DNA of 64,000 nt from Hyphomonas sp. CY54-11-8 (lineage in GTDB: Bacteria > Pseudomonadota > Alphaproteobacteria > Caulobacterales > Hyphomonadaceae), in the NCBI RefSeq assembly GCF_000682735.1, contig NZ_AWFD01000036.1, positions 147,406 through 211,405 on the forward strand, written 5' to 3'. This document shows, piece after piece, positions 53,570 through 61,070 of the stretch. The position numbers and the translations under genes are program-made. The notes below the pieces were generated by a model. It searched no databases and was not told where the DNA came from. It worked only from the letters and a program-made list of their open reading frames with translations. How positions within the stretch are numbered: the stretch's first letter is position 1; each line of letters starts with the position of its first letter.

Positions 53570-56383
53570 ATGCCAAAATCTTATCGTTCACTACTCGCGC
53601 TCGGGGTTGCTTCCGCCGGGCTGATCCAGGCGGCTTCCGCCGACGTCATCACTGGTCAGGTCACGGACGCATCCGGCGAAGCGCCGCTGCAGGGCGCCAT
53701 CGTCACGATCGAGGAACTCGGCCGCACCGCCGCGTCCGACCGTTACGGTGATTACCGCTTCAACAACATTCCGGCCGGCGACTATACGCTGTCCGTTTCC
53801 TATATCGGCGCTGACAAAGTCACCTCCGACGTCTCGCTCGCTGGCGCCGCCACCGTGAACTTCACGGTCGGCAGCGACACCCGCTACATGGACAATGTGC
53901 TCGTGGTCGGCTCCACCGCCGCCCAGGCAGGCGCCATCAACCAGCAGCGTGCTTCCAACGCCATCATCTCTGTCGTGGACTCCGACGGCCTCGGCAACTT
54001 CCCCGATACAACGGTTGCCGACTCGCTCGGCCGCGTTCCGGGTCTCTCTATCGAGAACGACCAGGGCGAAGGCCGCTACGTCTCGATCCGCGGCATCAAC
54101 ACCGACCTGATCGCCTCCTCCATCAACGGCGTGCGCACACCATCGCCGGAAGACCGCCGCGGTGTTCTGCTGGACGGCGTGCCGTCTGATCTGCTGGACG
54201 GGATCGAAGTCCAGAAATCCCTGACCCCGGATGTCGATGCCGACACGCTGGGCGGCGTCATCAACATGAAGACCATTTCGGCGTTCGACCGTGACGGCCA
54301 GTTCATCCGGGCGAAAGTGGAAGGCAGCTACAACGAGATCACTGAAGAGATCTCGCCGAAAGCGACCTTCACCTACACCAACACGTTTGGCGACAAGCTG
54401 GGCGTGGCCTTCTCGGCCAACTACCAGGACCTGCGCATCCAGTCTCACAACAACGAGACCGGTGGCTGGGGCGAGGTCGATGGCGCCGACTTCGAGCAAC
54501 CGCAGGACGGCAGCTATCTCGTGCCTAACGATGACTATGAGATGCGCTGGTATGACCTTACCCGTGAGCGTATCGGTATTGTCCTGAACCTCGACTATCG
54601 CCTGAATGAGTCCACGGACCTCTACCTGCGCACCCTGTACAACCAGTACACGGATGACGAAGTCCGCAACAAGTTCGAGTTCCGCGAGATGGACGAGGAA
54701 GTCGTCTCCGTCTCCGGCACCTCGGTCGCCTATCGCCGCGGCGAAGTCGACGCCGAAGTCCGCCAGCGCGAGGAAGTCCGCAACATTCAGACCTATGCGC
54801 TGGGCGGCGAAACCTTCACCGGCCCGTGGCAGTTCAATTACGAACTTTCCTACGCCTTCGCCGAAGAGGACGACTCGAACAATCACGACGTCAACTTCCG
54901 CTCCAGCCCGGAGCAGCGCGACAGCGATATCGGCTCGATCACCTTCGATTACAGCAACCCGGAAAAGCCGGTCATTTCCGGCAACGCCCTCGCCTTCCTC
55001 TACGATCCGTCCAACTACACGATGGACGCATTCGAGCGGGAATTCACCGACAACCAGGACACCGAATGGACCGGCAAGATCGACGTCGCCCGCGACTCGC
55101 TCATCGGCGACATCCCGGTCGTCTGGAAAGGCGGCCTGAAGCTGCGCGACCGTGAGAAGGTCCGCGACCAGAACCTGAAAATCTACGAAGCCGACGACAT
55201 CTTCCTGACGGACTACATCAAGGCCAATGCAGAGGTCTCCGGCTGGCGCATGGCCAACCCGATGTACCAGTGGCCGGATGCCGACCTGACCAGGGCGCTG
55301 CGCACCACGCTGACGGATGCGGATCTCAACGAGGATGACACCAACCTCGAAAGCATCTCGGGCGACTATACGATCGACGAACAGGTCATTGCCGCTTACG
55401 GCATGGGCACGTTCGAGGTCGGCATGGTGACGGCTGTCATCGGTGCCCGTGTGGAACGCACGAAAGTGGACTCCTTCGGCTATATCTACGCTGAAGGCGA
55501 TACGCCGGACAATGCCACCCGCCGCAACTTCTCGGACGAGTACACGCACGTTCTGCCGAGCGTGAACCTGAAATACACGCTGGCCGATAACCTGTTCGCC
55601 CGCGCGGCCTATTATGCCGCCGTCGTGCGCCCCGGCTTCGGCGAGATGGCCCCGCGCGTCCTGTTCAATGACGACCGTGACGAAATCGAGATGGGCAACC
55701 CGGACCTCAAACCGTATGAGGCTGACAACTACGACCTGTCGATCGAGTTCTACCCGACCCAGCTGTCAGTGATCTCGGCCGGCATCTTCTACAAGTCCAT
55801 CGACAATGCGATCTTCCCGGCAACTTTCGACATCGAGGACCTGCCGTCGAACATCAATCTCGACTTCCTGGATGCCGGCACGGTGGCAGGCCTCGACGAA
55901 GTCTCGACCTATGTGAACGCCGGCAAGTCCAAGGTTCGCGGCATCGAGTTCAACTATGTGCAGGAACTGGGCTTCCTGGGCAAAGCCTTCGACGGCTTCC
56001 TTGCCTCGGCCAACGTGACGCTGGTCGATTCCGAATCCCGGCTGCCGGATGGCCGCGAAGTGCCGCTGCTGAAGCAGAACGACACGGTGTGGAACGTTGC
56101 CCTCGGCTACGACAAGGGCCCGTGGGACCTGCGCGTATCGGCCAACTATCGCGGCGACTATCTGGACGAACTGTTCGGCGAGAACATCGACCGCTACACC
56201 GACGGCCACCTGTCCGTCGAAGCGTCGGCCAAATATGAGCTCAACGACCACATCCAGGTCTATCTCGAAGGCAAGAACCTGACCGACGAACCGGAATACT
56301 ATTACCACGGCAACAAAAGCCGCCTGTCGCAGAATGACGAGTTCGGCTGGTCCGGCGTGTTCGGCGTGCGGCTGACATACTAA
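53570..56383 (+). CDS. TonB-dependent receptor with carboxypeptidase-regulatory-like domain
   Basis: A 937-aa outer-membrane receptor. It has a signal peptide (LLALGVASAGLIQAASA), an N-terminal CarboxypepD_reg-like beta-sandwich (ITGQVTDASGEAPLQGAIVTI), a plug domain (TTVADSLGRVPGLSIENDQGEG, GGVINMKTI) and a long 22-strand-type barrel ending with an aromatic residue (FGVRLTY). ATG 53570 is preceded by GAGGGG. The frame is open upstream but only antisense to arsR. It is followed by a phytase gene, so it probably takes up inositol phosphate or a product of it. Confidence 0.93.
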   Translation: MPKSYRSLLALGVASAGLIQAASADVITGQVTDASGEAPLQGAIVTIEELGRTAASDRYGDYRFNNIPAGDYTLSVSYIGADKVTSDVSLAGAATVNFTVGSDTRYMDNVLVVGSTAAQAGAINQQRASNAIISVVDSDGLGNFPDTTVADSLGRVPGLSIENDQGEGRYVSIRGINTDLIASSINGVRTPSPEDRRGVLLDGVPSDLLDGIEVQKSLTPDVDADTLGGVINMKTISAFDRDGQFIRAKVEGSYNEITEEISPKATFTYTNTFGDKLGVAFSANYQDLRIQSHNNETGGWGEVDGADFEQPQDGSYLVPNDDYEMRWYDLTRERIGIVLNLDYRLNESTDLYLRTLYNQYTDDEVRNKFEFREMDEEVVSVSGTSVAYRRGEVDAEVRQREEVRNIQTYALGGETFTGPWQFNYELSYAFAEEDDSNNHDVNFRSSPEQRDSDIGSITFDYSNPEKPVISGNALAFLYDPSNYTMDAFEREFTDNQDTEWTGKIDVARDSLIGDIPVVWKGGLKLRDREKVRDQNLKIYEADDIFLTDYIKANAEVSGWRMANPMYQWPDADLTRALRTTLTDADLNEDDTNLESISGDYTIDEQVIAAYGMGTFEVGMVTAVIGARVERTKVDSFGYIYAEGDTPDNATRRNFSDEYTHVLPSVNLKYTLADNLFARAAYYAAVVRPGFGEMAPRVLFNDDRDEIEMGNPDLKPYEADNYDLSIEFYPTQLSVISAGIFYKSIDNAIFPATFDIEDLPSNINLDFLDAGTVAGLDEVSTYVNAGKSKVRGIEFNYVQELGFLGKAFDGFLASANVTLVDSESRLPDGREVPLLKQNDTVWNVALGYDKGPWDLRVSANYRGDYLDELFGENIDRYTDGHLSVEASAKYELNDHIQVYLEGKNLTDEPEYYYHGNKSRLSQNDEFGWSGVFGVRLTY

Positions 56384-56412
56384 TCAGCCTACGCTAGTAG
56401 TCAGACTCAAGG

Positions 56413-56443
56413 GGGCCGGGATTCATCATGCGGATTCCGGCCC
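56413..56443 (+). other. Intercistronic hairpin between TonB receptor and phytase genes
   Basis: GGGCCGG and CCGGCCC form a stem that continues through G-U and A-U pairs around an 8-nt loop. No U-tract follows. It may partly terminate or stabilise the receptor mRNA, so that receptor and phytase are made in different amounts. Confidence 0.5.
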
Positions 56444-56470
56444 GATCACACAAGATCAGGATATTTTGCA

Positions 56471-57493
56471 ATGAAATCCACCTACTGGCTCGCAGCCCTC
56501 GTGCCGCTCGCAGCCTGCGCCACCACCCCGCCGACCTATACTGGCGAGATCGCCACCATCGTGGCCATGAACGAAACCGCCCCGATGAATGGCGAAGGCG
56601 ACCTTGCTGACGACCCGGCCATCTGGGTCAACACGGCCGATCCGGCCAGTTCGCTGATCCTCGGCACCAACAAGGATGAAGGCGTTTATGTCTATGCGCT
56701 CGACGGCGGCGAGCTCCAGGAGCTGCCCGTTGGCCAGGTCAATAATGTCGACCTTCGCGGCAATATCGCCATCGCATCCAATGACGCCCACAATGTGATT
56801 TCGTGGTTCGACATCAATCCGCAAACCCTGACCGTGTCCCACATCGGCAACTCGCCGACTGGCAAGGACGAGCCCTACGGCATCTGCGCTGGCCTGTCGG
56901 GTGAGACCTACAAGGCAGCCGTTACGTACAAGGACGGCACAATCCAGATCTGGTCGGCCACGTGGGAAACCGTTGATACGCTCAGCCCGTCACTGGACCG
57001 CGTGGTGAAACTGCCTTCGAAACTGGAAGGTTGCGTGTTCGACGATGCGAATGACCGCCTGTTCGTTGGCGAGGAAGCTTTCGGCGTGTGGGTGGTGGAC
57101 CTGAAGGACGAGACCGCTGAACCGTCTGTCGTGGATACGATCGCGGCGGCCAATGGACTCGTCGAAGACGTCGAAGGCATGAGCCTCTGGCTCGGCGACG
57201 ATGCCGACTCCGGCTATCTCGTTGTGTCAGCGCAGGCCGCTGACCGGTATGTCGTCTACGACCGTGCCCCGCCCTTTGCCTGGCGCGGCGTCTTCACGAT
57301 TGCGGACAATGAAGCCACCGGCATCGGCGGTGTGAGCCATACGGACGGGCTCGACATCTCCTCGGCTCCGCTACCAGGCCTGCCGGGCGGTCTGCTGGTT
57401 GTCCAGGACGATGCCAATCCGGTTTCCGAATTCAATCAGAACTTCAAGATGGTTGACTGGACTGCCATCTCCGAGGCGCTCGATCTGAACTGA
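56471..57493 (+). CDS. 3-phytase (beta-propeller phytase), lipoprotein
   Basis: A 340-aa enzyme of the phytase (BPP) family. Lipobox LAAC (Cys16) follows a short signal, so it is likely lipid-anchored, perhaps at the outer membrane. Family segments are DDPAIWVNTADPASSLILGTNK, YGICAGLS, LEGCVFDDANDRLFVGEE, DVEGMSLW and the last-blade HTDGLDIS and LLVVQDDAN. It hydrolyses phytate with Ca2+ to release phosphate. The TonB receptor upstream makes a receptor-enzyme pair, an association seen in other alphaproteobacteria. Confidence 0.92.
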   Translation: MKSTYWLAALVPLAACATTPPTYTGEIATIVAMNETAPMNGEGDLADDPAIWVNTADPASSLILGTNKDEGVYVYALDGGELQELPVGQVNNVDLRGNIAIASNDAHNVISWFDINPQTLTVSHIGNSPTGKDEPYGICAGLSGETYKAAVTYKDGTIQIWSATWETVDTLSPSLDRVVKLPSKLEGCVFDDANDRLFVGEEAFGVWVVDLKDETAEPSVVDTIAAANGLVEDVEGMSLWLGDDADSGYLVVSAQAADRYVVYDRAPPFAWRGVFTIADNEATGIGGVSHTDGLDISSAPLPGLPGGLLVVQDDANPVSEFNQNFKMVDWTAISEALDLN

Positions 57494-58144
57494 TCAATAG
57501 TGCACCAGGACCCAGACGCTGGCACTGTAGATCAGGGCCAGCGTCCCGATCCTCACCACCGCTGAAATGATGTACGGGCGGATATCGTCCCATGTCGTTT
57601 CCCGGGCGATATCGGCCACAGCGGTGGCCACGTCATGATGCATCTGGCTGCGGTCTTCTCCCGCGAGCATCAGCATGATCGCGCCCGTGCGCGTCTGTTT
57701 CTGGTTTCCCGCCTCTACCAGCACTTCCTCGAAGACACGGGCAGCGATGGTCTCGGTCAGCGCCCGTTTGGGGTGCCATCCATGGCGGTGCAGCTCTGTC
57801 AGCGTCAGCCGGATTGCGGGATAATTGATCCACAGGTCGCGGATCATGAACACCGCCAGCGTGATCACTGTGAGGGTTGCGAATATCGGCCGGGGCATGC
57901 CCGCAAAATGGTGCAAGCCCCAAAGCCAGCACAGGATCGCCAGCTTGATCCCTGTGGCGATGGCAAACGTGCGAAAGCTGCGCGTGACAAACAACATCGT
58001 ATCGGCCCGGATACGATGACGGGCTTCCTGAACAGCAGATTCAATGGCTTTGCTCTTCCGGCCGCTGATCTCCTTGCCCAGCAGCTTGCGTCCGGCAACG
58101 AGGCCGGCACCAAGCGCTGACAGGATCATGAGCGGAACTCGCAT
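57494..58144 (-). CDS. Membrane protein of unknown function
   Basis: A 216-aa protein with an N-terminal hydrophobic segment, two central helices (FAIATGIKLAILCWLWGL; IFATLTVITLAVFMI) and one C-terminal helix (VVRIGTLALIYSASVWVLV). The cytoplasmic parts are basic. No family is recognised. It abuts the phytase stop but is convergent to it. It lies next to the stress-response locus; no EcfG promoter was found in front of it. Confidence 0.7.
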   Translation of the reverse strand: MRVPLMILSALGAGLVAGRKLLGKEISGRKSKAIESAVQEARHRIRADTMLFVTRSFRTFAIATGIKLAILCWLWGLHHFAGMPRPIFATLTVITLAVFMIRDLWINYPAIRLTLTELHRHGWHPKRALTETIAARVFEEVLVEAGNQKQTRTGAIMLMLAGEDRSQMHHDVATAVADIARETTWDDIRPYIISAVVRIGTLALIYSASVWVLVHY

Positions 58145-58216
58145 GTCACTTATTTAGGGTGCGTCGGGGCGAATGTCTCGTCCGCACCTCATGGCGGAGG
58201 CTTTGTGGCGCCCGCG

Positions 58217-58621
58217 CTACAGCATCGACATGAGAAAGCGTTCGGCGTGGCGCTGGGCGGTCTGCGGATGGCGGATCACCGAATAGCCGGCCACCATGGC
58301 AAGCGCGGTTGTCGTCAATGGACGGCGCTCAACAAAACTGCGCAGCGCATCGATCGGCAAGTCAGCCAGCGCATCGGCGGTCGCATCTTCGACTTCCCCC
58401 ACTTCTTCTTCCATGGACCGGAATGGCTGAAGGCAGAAAAACAGGCCGATCGCTGCCAGAAGCAGACCAATGCCGGCCACGGTCAACGCGGCGGCAGCAA
58501 GTCCCATCACCTCGGCGAGCGCAATCGTGATCCCCACAAACAGCGCCAGCACGCCGCCGAGTCCGAACAGGACTCCGACGGCGGCCGCAAAGAGGCGAAG
58601 TTTTGTTTCGTCGATCATCAC
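58217..58621 (-). CDS. Phage-holin-superfamily membrane protein
   Basis: A 134-aa protein with two adjacent transmembrane helices (LFAAAVGVLFGLGGVLALFVGI; AALTVAGIGLLLAAIGLFFCL) followed by an amphipathic tail. It resembles the Phage_holin_3_6/DUF1469-like proteins often encoded next to DUF883 genes in non-viral stress operons. Start and DUF883 stop overlap (ATGA). It is the second gene of an EcfG-dependent operon (see the promoter at 58961-58985). Confidence 0.75.
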   Translation of the reverse strand: MMIDETKLRLFAAAVGVLFGLGGVLALFVGITIALAEVMGLAAAALTVAGIGLLLAAIGLFFCLQPFRSMEEEVGEVEDATADALADLPIDALRSFVERRPLTTTALAMVAGYSVIRHPQTAQRHAERFLMSML

Positions 58622-58929
58622 TTCCGGCCCAGCATGGCAATCAGCAGGCCGGCTCCGAAGGCGACACCGACAGCCGTCATGGGCTTCTCGCGAATTTGGG
58701 ACTGCAAGTCGGCCCGGACCGACTTCAGGCGATCTTCTGCGTCGTGAGCCAGTTCCTTGCCCTTCTCGACGCTGTCGCCGGCCTTCGATGCCGCAAGACC
58801 CTTGATGCTACTGAAGGCCGACTGAAGGTCCTTGCGCAGAGTCGCCATGTCTTCCTTCAGGTGGTGCAGGTCATCCTTGAAGTCTTCGTCATTGGCGATG
58901 TCATGGTTTTCTTTCACGATAGTGGTCAT
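58618..58929 (-). CDS. DUF883 family protein (ElaB/YqjD-like)
   Basis: A 103-aa protein: a long charged helix (DLHHLKEDMATLRKDLQSAF, then EDRLKSVRADLQSQIREKP) and a C-terminal transmembrane helix with GxG (MTAVGVAFGAGLLIAMLG). In E. coli the relatives ElaB and YqjD are stationary-phase, membrane-anchored and ribosome-associated. ATG 58929 gives normal length. A GGAAC-N16-CGTT promoter lies upstream. Confidence 0.85.
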   Translation of the reverse strand: MTTIVKENHDIANDEDFKDDLHHLKEDMATLRKDLQSAFSSIKGLAASKAGDSVEKGKELAHDAEDRLKSVRADLQSQIREKPMTAVGVAFGAGLLIAMLGRK

Positions 58930-58960
58930 GGATTGGTCCTTTCCGTGTCTCGTGGAAAAC

Positions 58961-58985
58961 AACGGCCAGATGCCTGCTCGGTTCC
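58961..58985 (-). promoter_or_regulatory. EcfG-type promoter of the DUF883-holin operon
   Basis: On the minus strand GGAAC (58981-58985), 16 bp, CGTT (58961-58964). This is the consensus for alphaproteobacterial general-stress sigma factors of the EcfG type. The -10 element is 32 bp from the DUF883 start codon. It lies 55 bp from the plus-strand EcfG-type promoter, forming a divergent pair. Confidence 0.8.
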
Positions 58986-59039
58986 ATGGCATGGCGGGAA
59001 ATTAACTCATCCGGACACGGAACCGTGATCATCCCGTCC

Positions 59040-59064
59040 GGAACTGGTTCTCAATCCACACGTT
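59040..59064 (+). promoter_or_regulatory. EcfG-type promoter of the 46-aa membrane protein gene
   Basis: GGAAC (59040-59044), 16 bp, CGTT (59061-59064), 22 bp before the start codon. It has exact consensus and spacing. Confidence 0.8.
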
Positions 59065-59086
59065 GGTGCGGTGAAAGGAGGCAATC

Positions 59087-59227
59087 ATGCAAACGCAACA
59101 AGAAACAGACCTCACACCGAACGAAGCCCGTCAAGGCGAACGTGTCGGCCTGATATGGGTGCTCGCCGCTGGCACACTCGTCGCGATCATGGGCATCGGG
59201 GCGGTGATGCTGGTTCAGGCAGTCTGA
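59087..59227 (+). CDS. Small single-pass membrane protein (46 aa)
   Basis: Starts MQTQQETDLTPNEARQGERV and continues into one transmembrane helix (LIWVLAAGTLVAIMGIGAVML). AAAGGAGGCAATC gives a strong ribosome binding site. It has its own EcfG-type promoter and a terminator 20 bp after its stop, so it is a complete stress-induced transcription unit of about 200 bases. No family is recognised; it is too short for routine calling. Confidence 0.75.
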   Translation: MQTQQETDLTPNEARQGERVGLIWVLAAGTLVAIMGIGAVMLVQAV

Positions 59228-59246
59228 TCCGGATACGTCACAAACG

Positions 59247-59278
59247 AAAAATGCCCTCCCGGCCGGGAGGGCATTTTT
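59247..59278. terminator. Bidirectional intrinsic terminator between the small membrane protein and phyR
   Basis: A perfect 32-bp palindrome: AAAAATGCCCTCCCGG and its complement. It has a U-tract in both directions, serving the 46-aa gene on the plus strand and phyR on the minus strand. Confidence 0.9.
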
Positions 59279-59302
59279 GTCTTCTCTGACAATCAGTCCG
59301 GG

Positions 59303-60085
59303 TCAGGCGGTCTCGCGCGCCGGATGGAAGAACAGGGCCTGGCCGATGGCCGCCTTCACCGTGTTCTCCTGGAACGGTTTGGGGATCAGAAATGTCGGCT
59401 CCGGACGGTCCCCTGTCAGCAAGCGCTCCGGGAAGGCTGTGATAAAGATGATCGGCACGTCCATTTCCTTCAGGATATCATTCGCTGCGTCGATGCCTGA
59501 AGATCCGTCGGCAAGCTGGATATCGCAAAGGATGAGGCCTGGCGGATCAGACTTCACCATCGACATGGCTTCTGTGTAGGTGGTGGCGTTACCGGTGACC
59601 TGATGCCCCAATTCCTCGACAAGGCTCTCGAGATCAGCCGCAATAATCGGCTCGTCTTCGATCACCAGCACTTTTGTGGACAGCTCGGCCTCGATTTCCG
59701 CGATCGCAGCGCGTTCCAGTTCGGCCTGCTCACCTTCGCTGATCCCGAGGATATGAGCGGCTTCGGTGCGCGAAAACCCTTCCAGCGCCGTCAGCAGAAA
59801 TGCCTGTCGCTGTATGGGCGCCAGCTTCTGAAGGCGCTCGGTCGCCACATCGTCGCCTTGCGGCCCGTCTTCCAGCTGGGCACCAGTCGTGCCCCAGACA
59901 ACATGGAAAAAGCGGTAAAGCGCGACCCGGGGGTCGCCGTCCGCGTCAATTTTATCCGGAGAGGCCACCAGCGCCTCAAGCGAGGCTCGAATATAGGCGT
60001 CTCCACTCTCCTGAGCGCCTGTAAGCGCCCGGGCGTAGCGTCGCAAATAAGGCAGGTGCGGCGCCAGATTCTTCACAAGATTCAT
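59303..60085 (-). CDS. phyR: General stress response regulator PhyR
   Basis: A 260-aa anti-anti-sigma factor. Residues 1-130 form a sigma-like (EcfG-mimic) domain (LPYLRRYARALTGAQESGD, QRQAFLLTALEGFSRTEAAHILG). The C-terminal receiver has VLVIEDEPIIAADL, phospho-acceptor Asp188 (ILCDIQLADG), FITAFPE and Lys in IPKPF. When phosphorylated it binds NepR and frees EcfG. It is divergent from nepR-ecfG-kinase, the standard alphaproteobacterial arrangement. Confidence 0.96.
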   Translation of the reverse strand: MNLVKNLAPHLPYLRRYARALTGAQESGDAYIRASLEALVASPDKIDADGDPRVALYRFFHVVWGTTGAQLEDGPQGDDVATERLQKLAPIQRQAFLLTALEGFSRTEAAHILGISEGEQAELERAAIAEIEAELSTKVLVIEDEPIIAADLESLVEELGHQVTGNATTYTEAMSMVKSDPPGLILCDIQLADGSSGIDAANDILKEMDVPIIFITAFPERLLTGDRPEPTFLIPKPFQENTVKAAIGQALFFHPARETA

Positions 60086-60169
60086 GGGAAAAACTCCATC
60101 AACACTGCGTTACCAACCCACTCGCCGGGATTTGGTTGCATACAAAATCAAATTTTTTGCGGTTTGCGC

Positions 60170-60174
60170 GGAAC
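60170..60174 (+). promoter_or_regulatory. Possible -35 element of a nepR-ecfG promoter
   Basis: GGAAC lies 82 bp before nepR, as expected for EcfG autoregulation, but at 16-17 bp spacing the bases are ATTT/TTTA rather than CGTT. It is therefore only a partial match. Confidence 0.3.
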
Positions 60175-60255
60175 CTTTGGTGAATTCACGATTTATATTG
60201 TCAGACGAGCGCCACAATCGCGCACCGAAACCGAACTGAACTGTTTAGGGCATTT

Positions 60256-60453
60256 TTGAAAATGGACGACAAGAAAACCGACGGTCGCAGGGTGGCCGAT
60301 ACGGAGCGAAAGCGTCGCGGTGACCGCCTGGGAGAACAGCTTCGCCGTCTTTATGACGACGTCACTCAGGAGAGCGTACCCGACGATTTCATGCGGTTGC
60401 TTGAAGAAGCCGACCGCAATCGTTCCCCCGACACCCAAAACAAGTCTTCATAG
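60256..60453 (+). CDS. nepR: Anti-sigma factor NepR
   Basis: A 65-aa protein with the NepR helix pair: GDRLGEQLRRLYDDVTQESV and PDDFMRLLEEADR. It sequesters EcfG until phospho-PhyR captures it. ATG at 60256, or 60262 (MDDKK). It lies eight bases before ecfG in the same transcript. Confidence 0.93.
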   Translation: MKMDDKKTDGRRVADTERKRRGDRLGEQLRRLYDDVTQESVPDDFMRLLEEADRNRSPDTQNKSS

Positions 60454-60461
60454 GTGAGCAT

Positions 60462-61064
60462 ATGAGCGAACCCACAGAACGACTTGATGATGCGACGTTC
60501 AAACAAGAGCTCGCAGAGCTGATCCCCCACCTGCGTGCGTTTGCTCGCAGCCTTTGCGGAGATTCGACCTTGGCCGACGACCTTGCTCAGGATGCGATGC
60601 TGAAGGCGTGGCACGCCCGCCAGAGCTTTCAGGCCGGCACGAACATGAAGGCATGGGCCTTCACCATCCTGCGGAACATTTTCTACTCCGAAAAACGTCG
60701 CTCATGGCGCCGGTCTTCCCTGGACCCCGAAGTGGCAGAAGCCACACTGGTCTCGCCCGCAAATGCCGGAGACGAACTGGACCTGCTCGCCCTGCGCAAT
60801 GCGCTGAACATGCTGCCCGATGACCAGCGTGAAGCACTCGTCCTCGTCGGTGCAGGCGGACTGGCCTATGAAGAGGCAGCCGAAGTTTGCGGTTGTGCCG
60901 TCGGCACGATCAAGAGCCGTGTCTCGCGAGCCCGCAAGGCGGTTGCGGAGCTGTTGGAAAATAACGAAGCAGGGTTCAGCAGCGACGACGACATCAATGC
61001 CGGTGAGGCGTTCGACGACATCATGAACCAGGCAGCGGTTATTGCAGCCGCCAACGGCACCTGA
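60462..61064 (+). CDS. ecfG: General stress ECF sigma factor EcfG
   Basis: A 200-aa sigma factor of the ECF15 type. Region 2: LRAFARSLCGDSTLADDLAQ, DAMLKAWHARQSF, AWAFTILRNIFYSE. Region 4: LPDDQREALVLVGAGGLAYE, CGCAVGTIKSRVSRARKA. It directs RNA polymerase to GGAAC-N16/17-CGTT promoters, of which three lie in this window. It is co-transcribed with nepR and the sensor kinase. Confidence 0.95.
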   Translation: MSEPTERLDDATFKQELAELIPHLRAFARSLCGDSTLADDLAQDAMLKAWHARQSFQAGTNMKAWAFTILRNIFYSEKRRSWRRSSLDPEVAEATLVSPANAGDELDLLALRNALNMLPDDQREALVLVGAGGLAYEEAAEVCGCAVGTIKSRVSRARKAVAELLENNEAGFSSDDDINAGEAFDDIMNQAAVIAAANGT

Positions 61065-61070
61065 ATCTGA

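Noticed and set aside
53591..55549. Long open frame (652 codons) on the minus strand across the TonB receptor gene
   Set aside because: It is a shadow of the receptor gene caused by high GC and biased third positions; it has no signal, no domain and lies fully antisense to a clear protein.
60170..60200. EcfG promoter for nepR-ecfG
   Set aside because: The GGAAC is perfect but no CGTT follows at 16-17 bp, so it is listed only as a possible -35.
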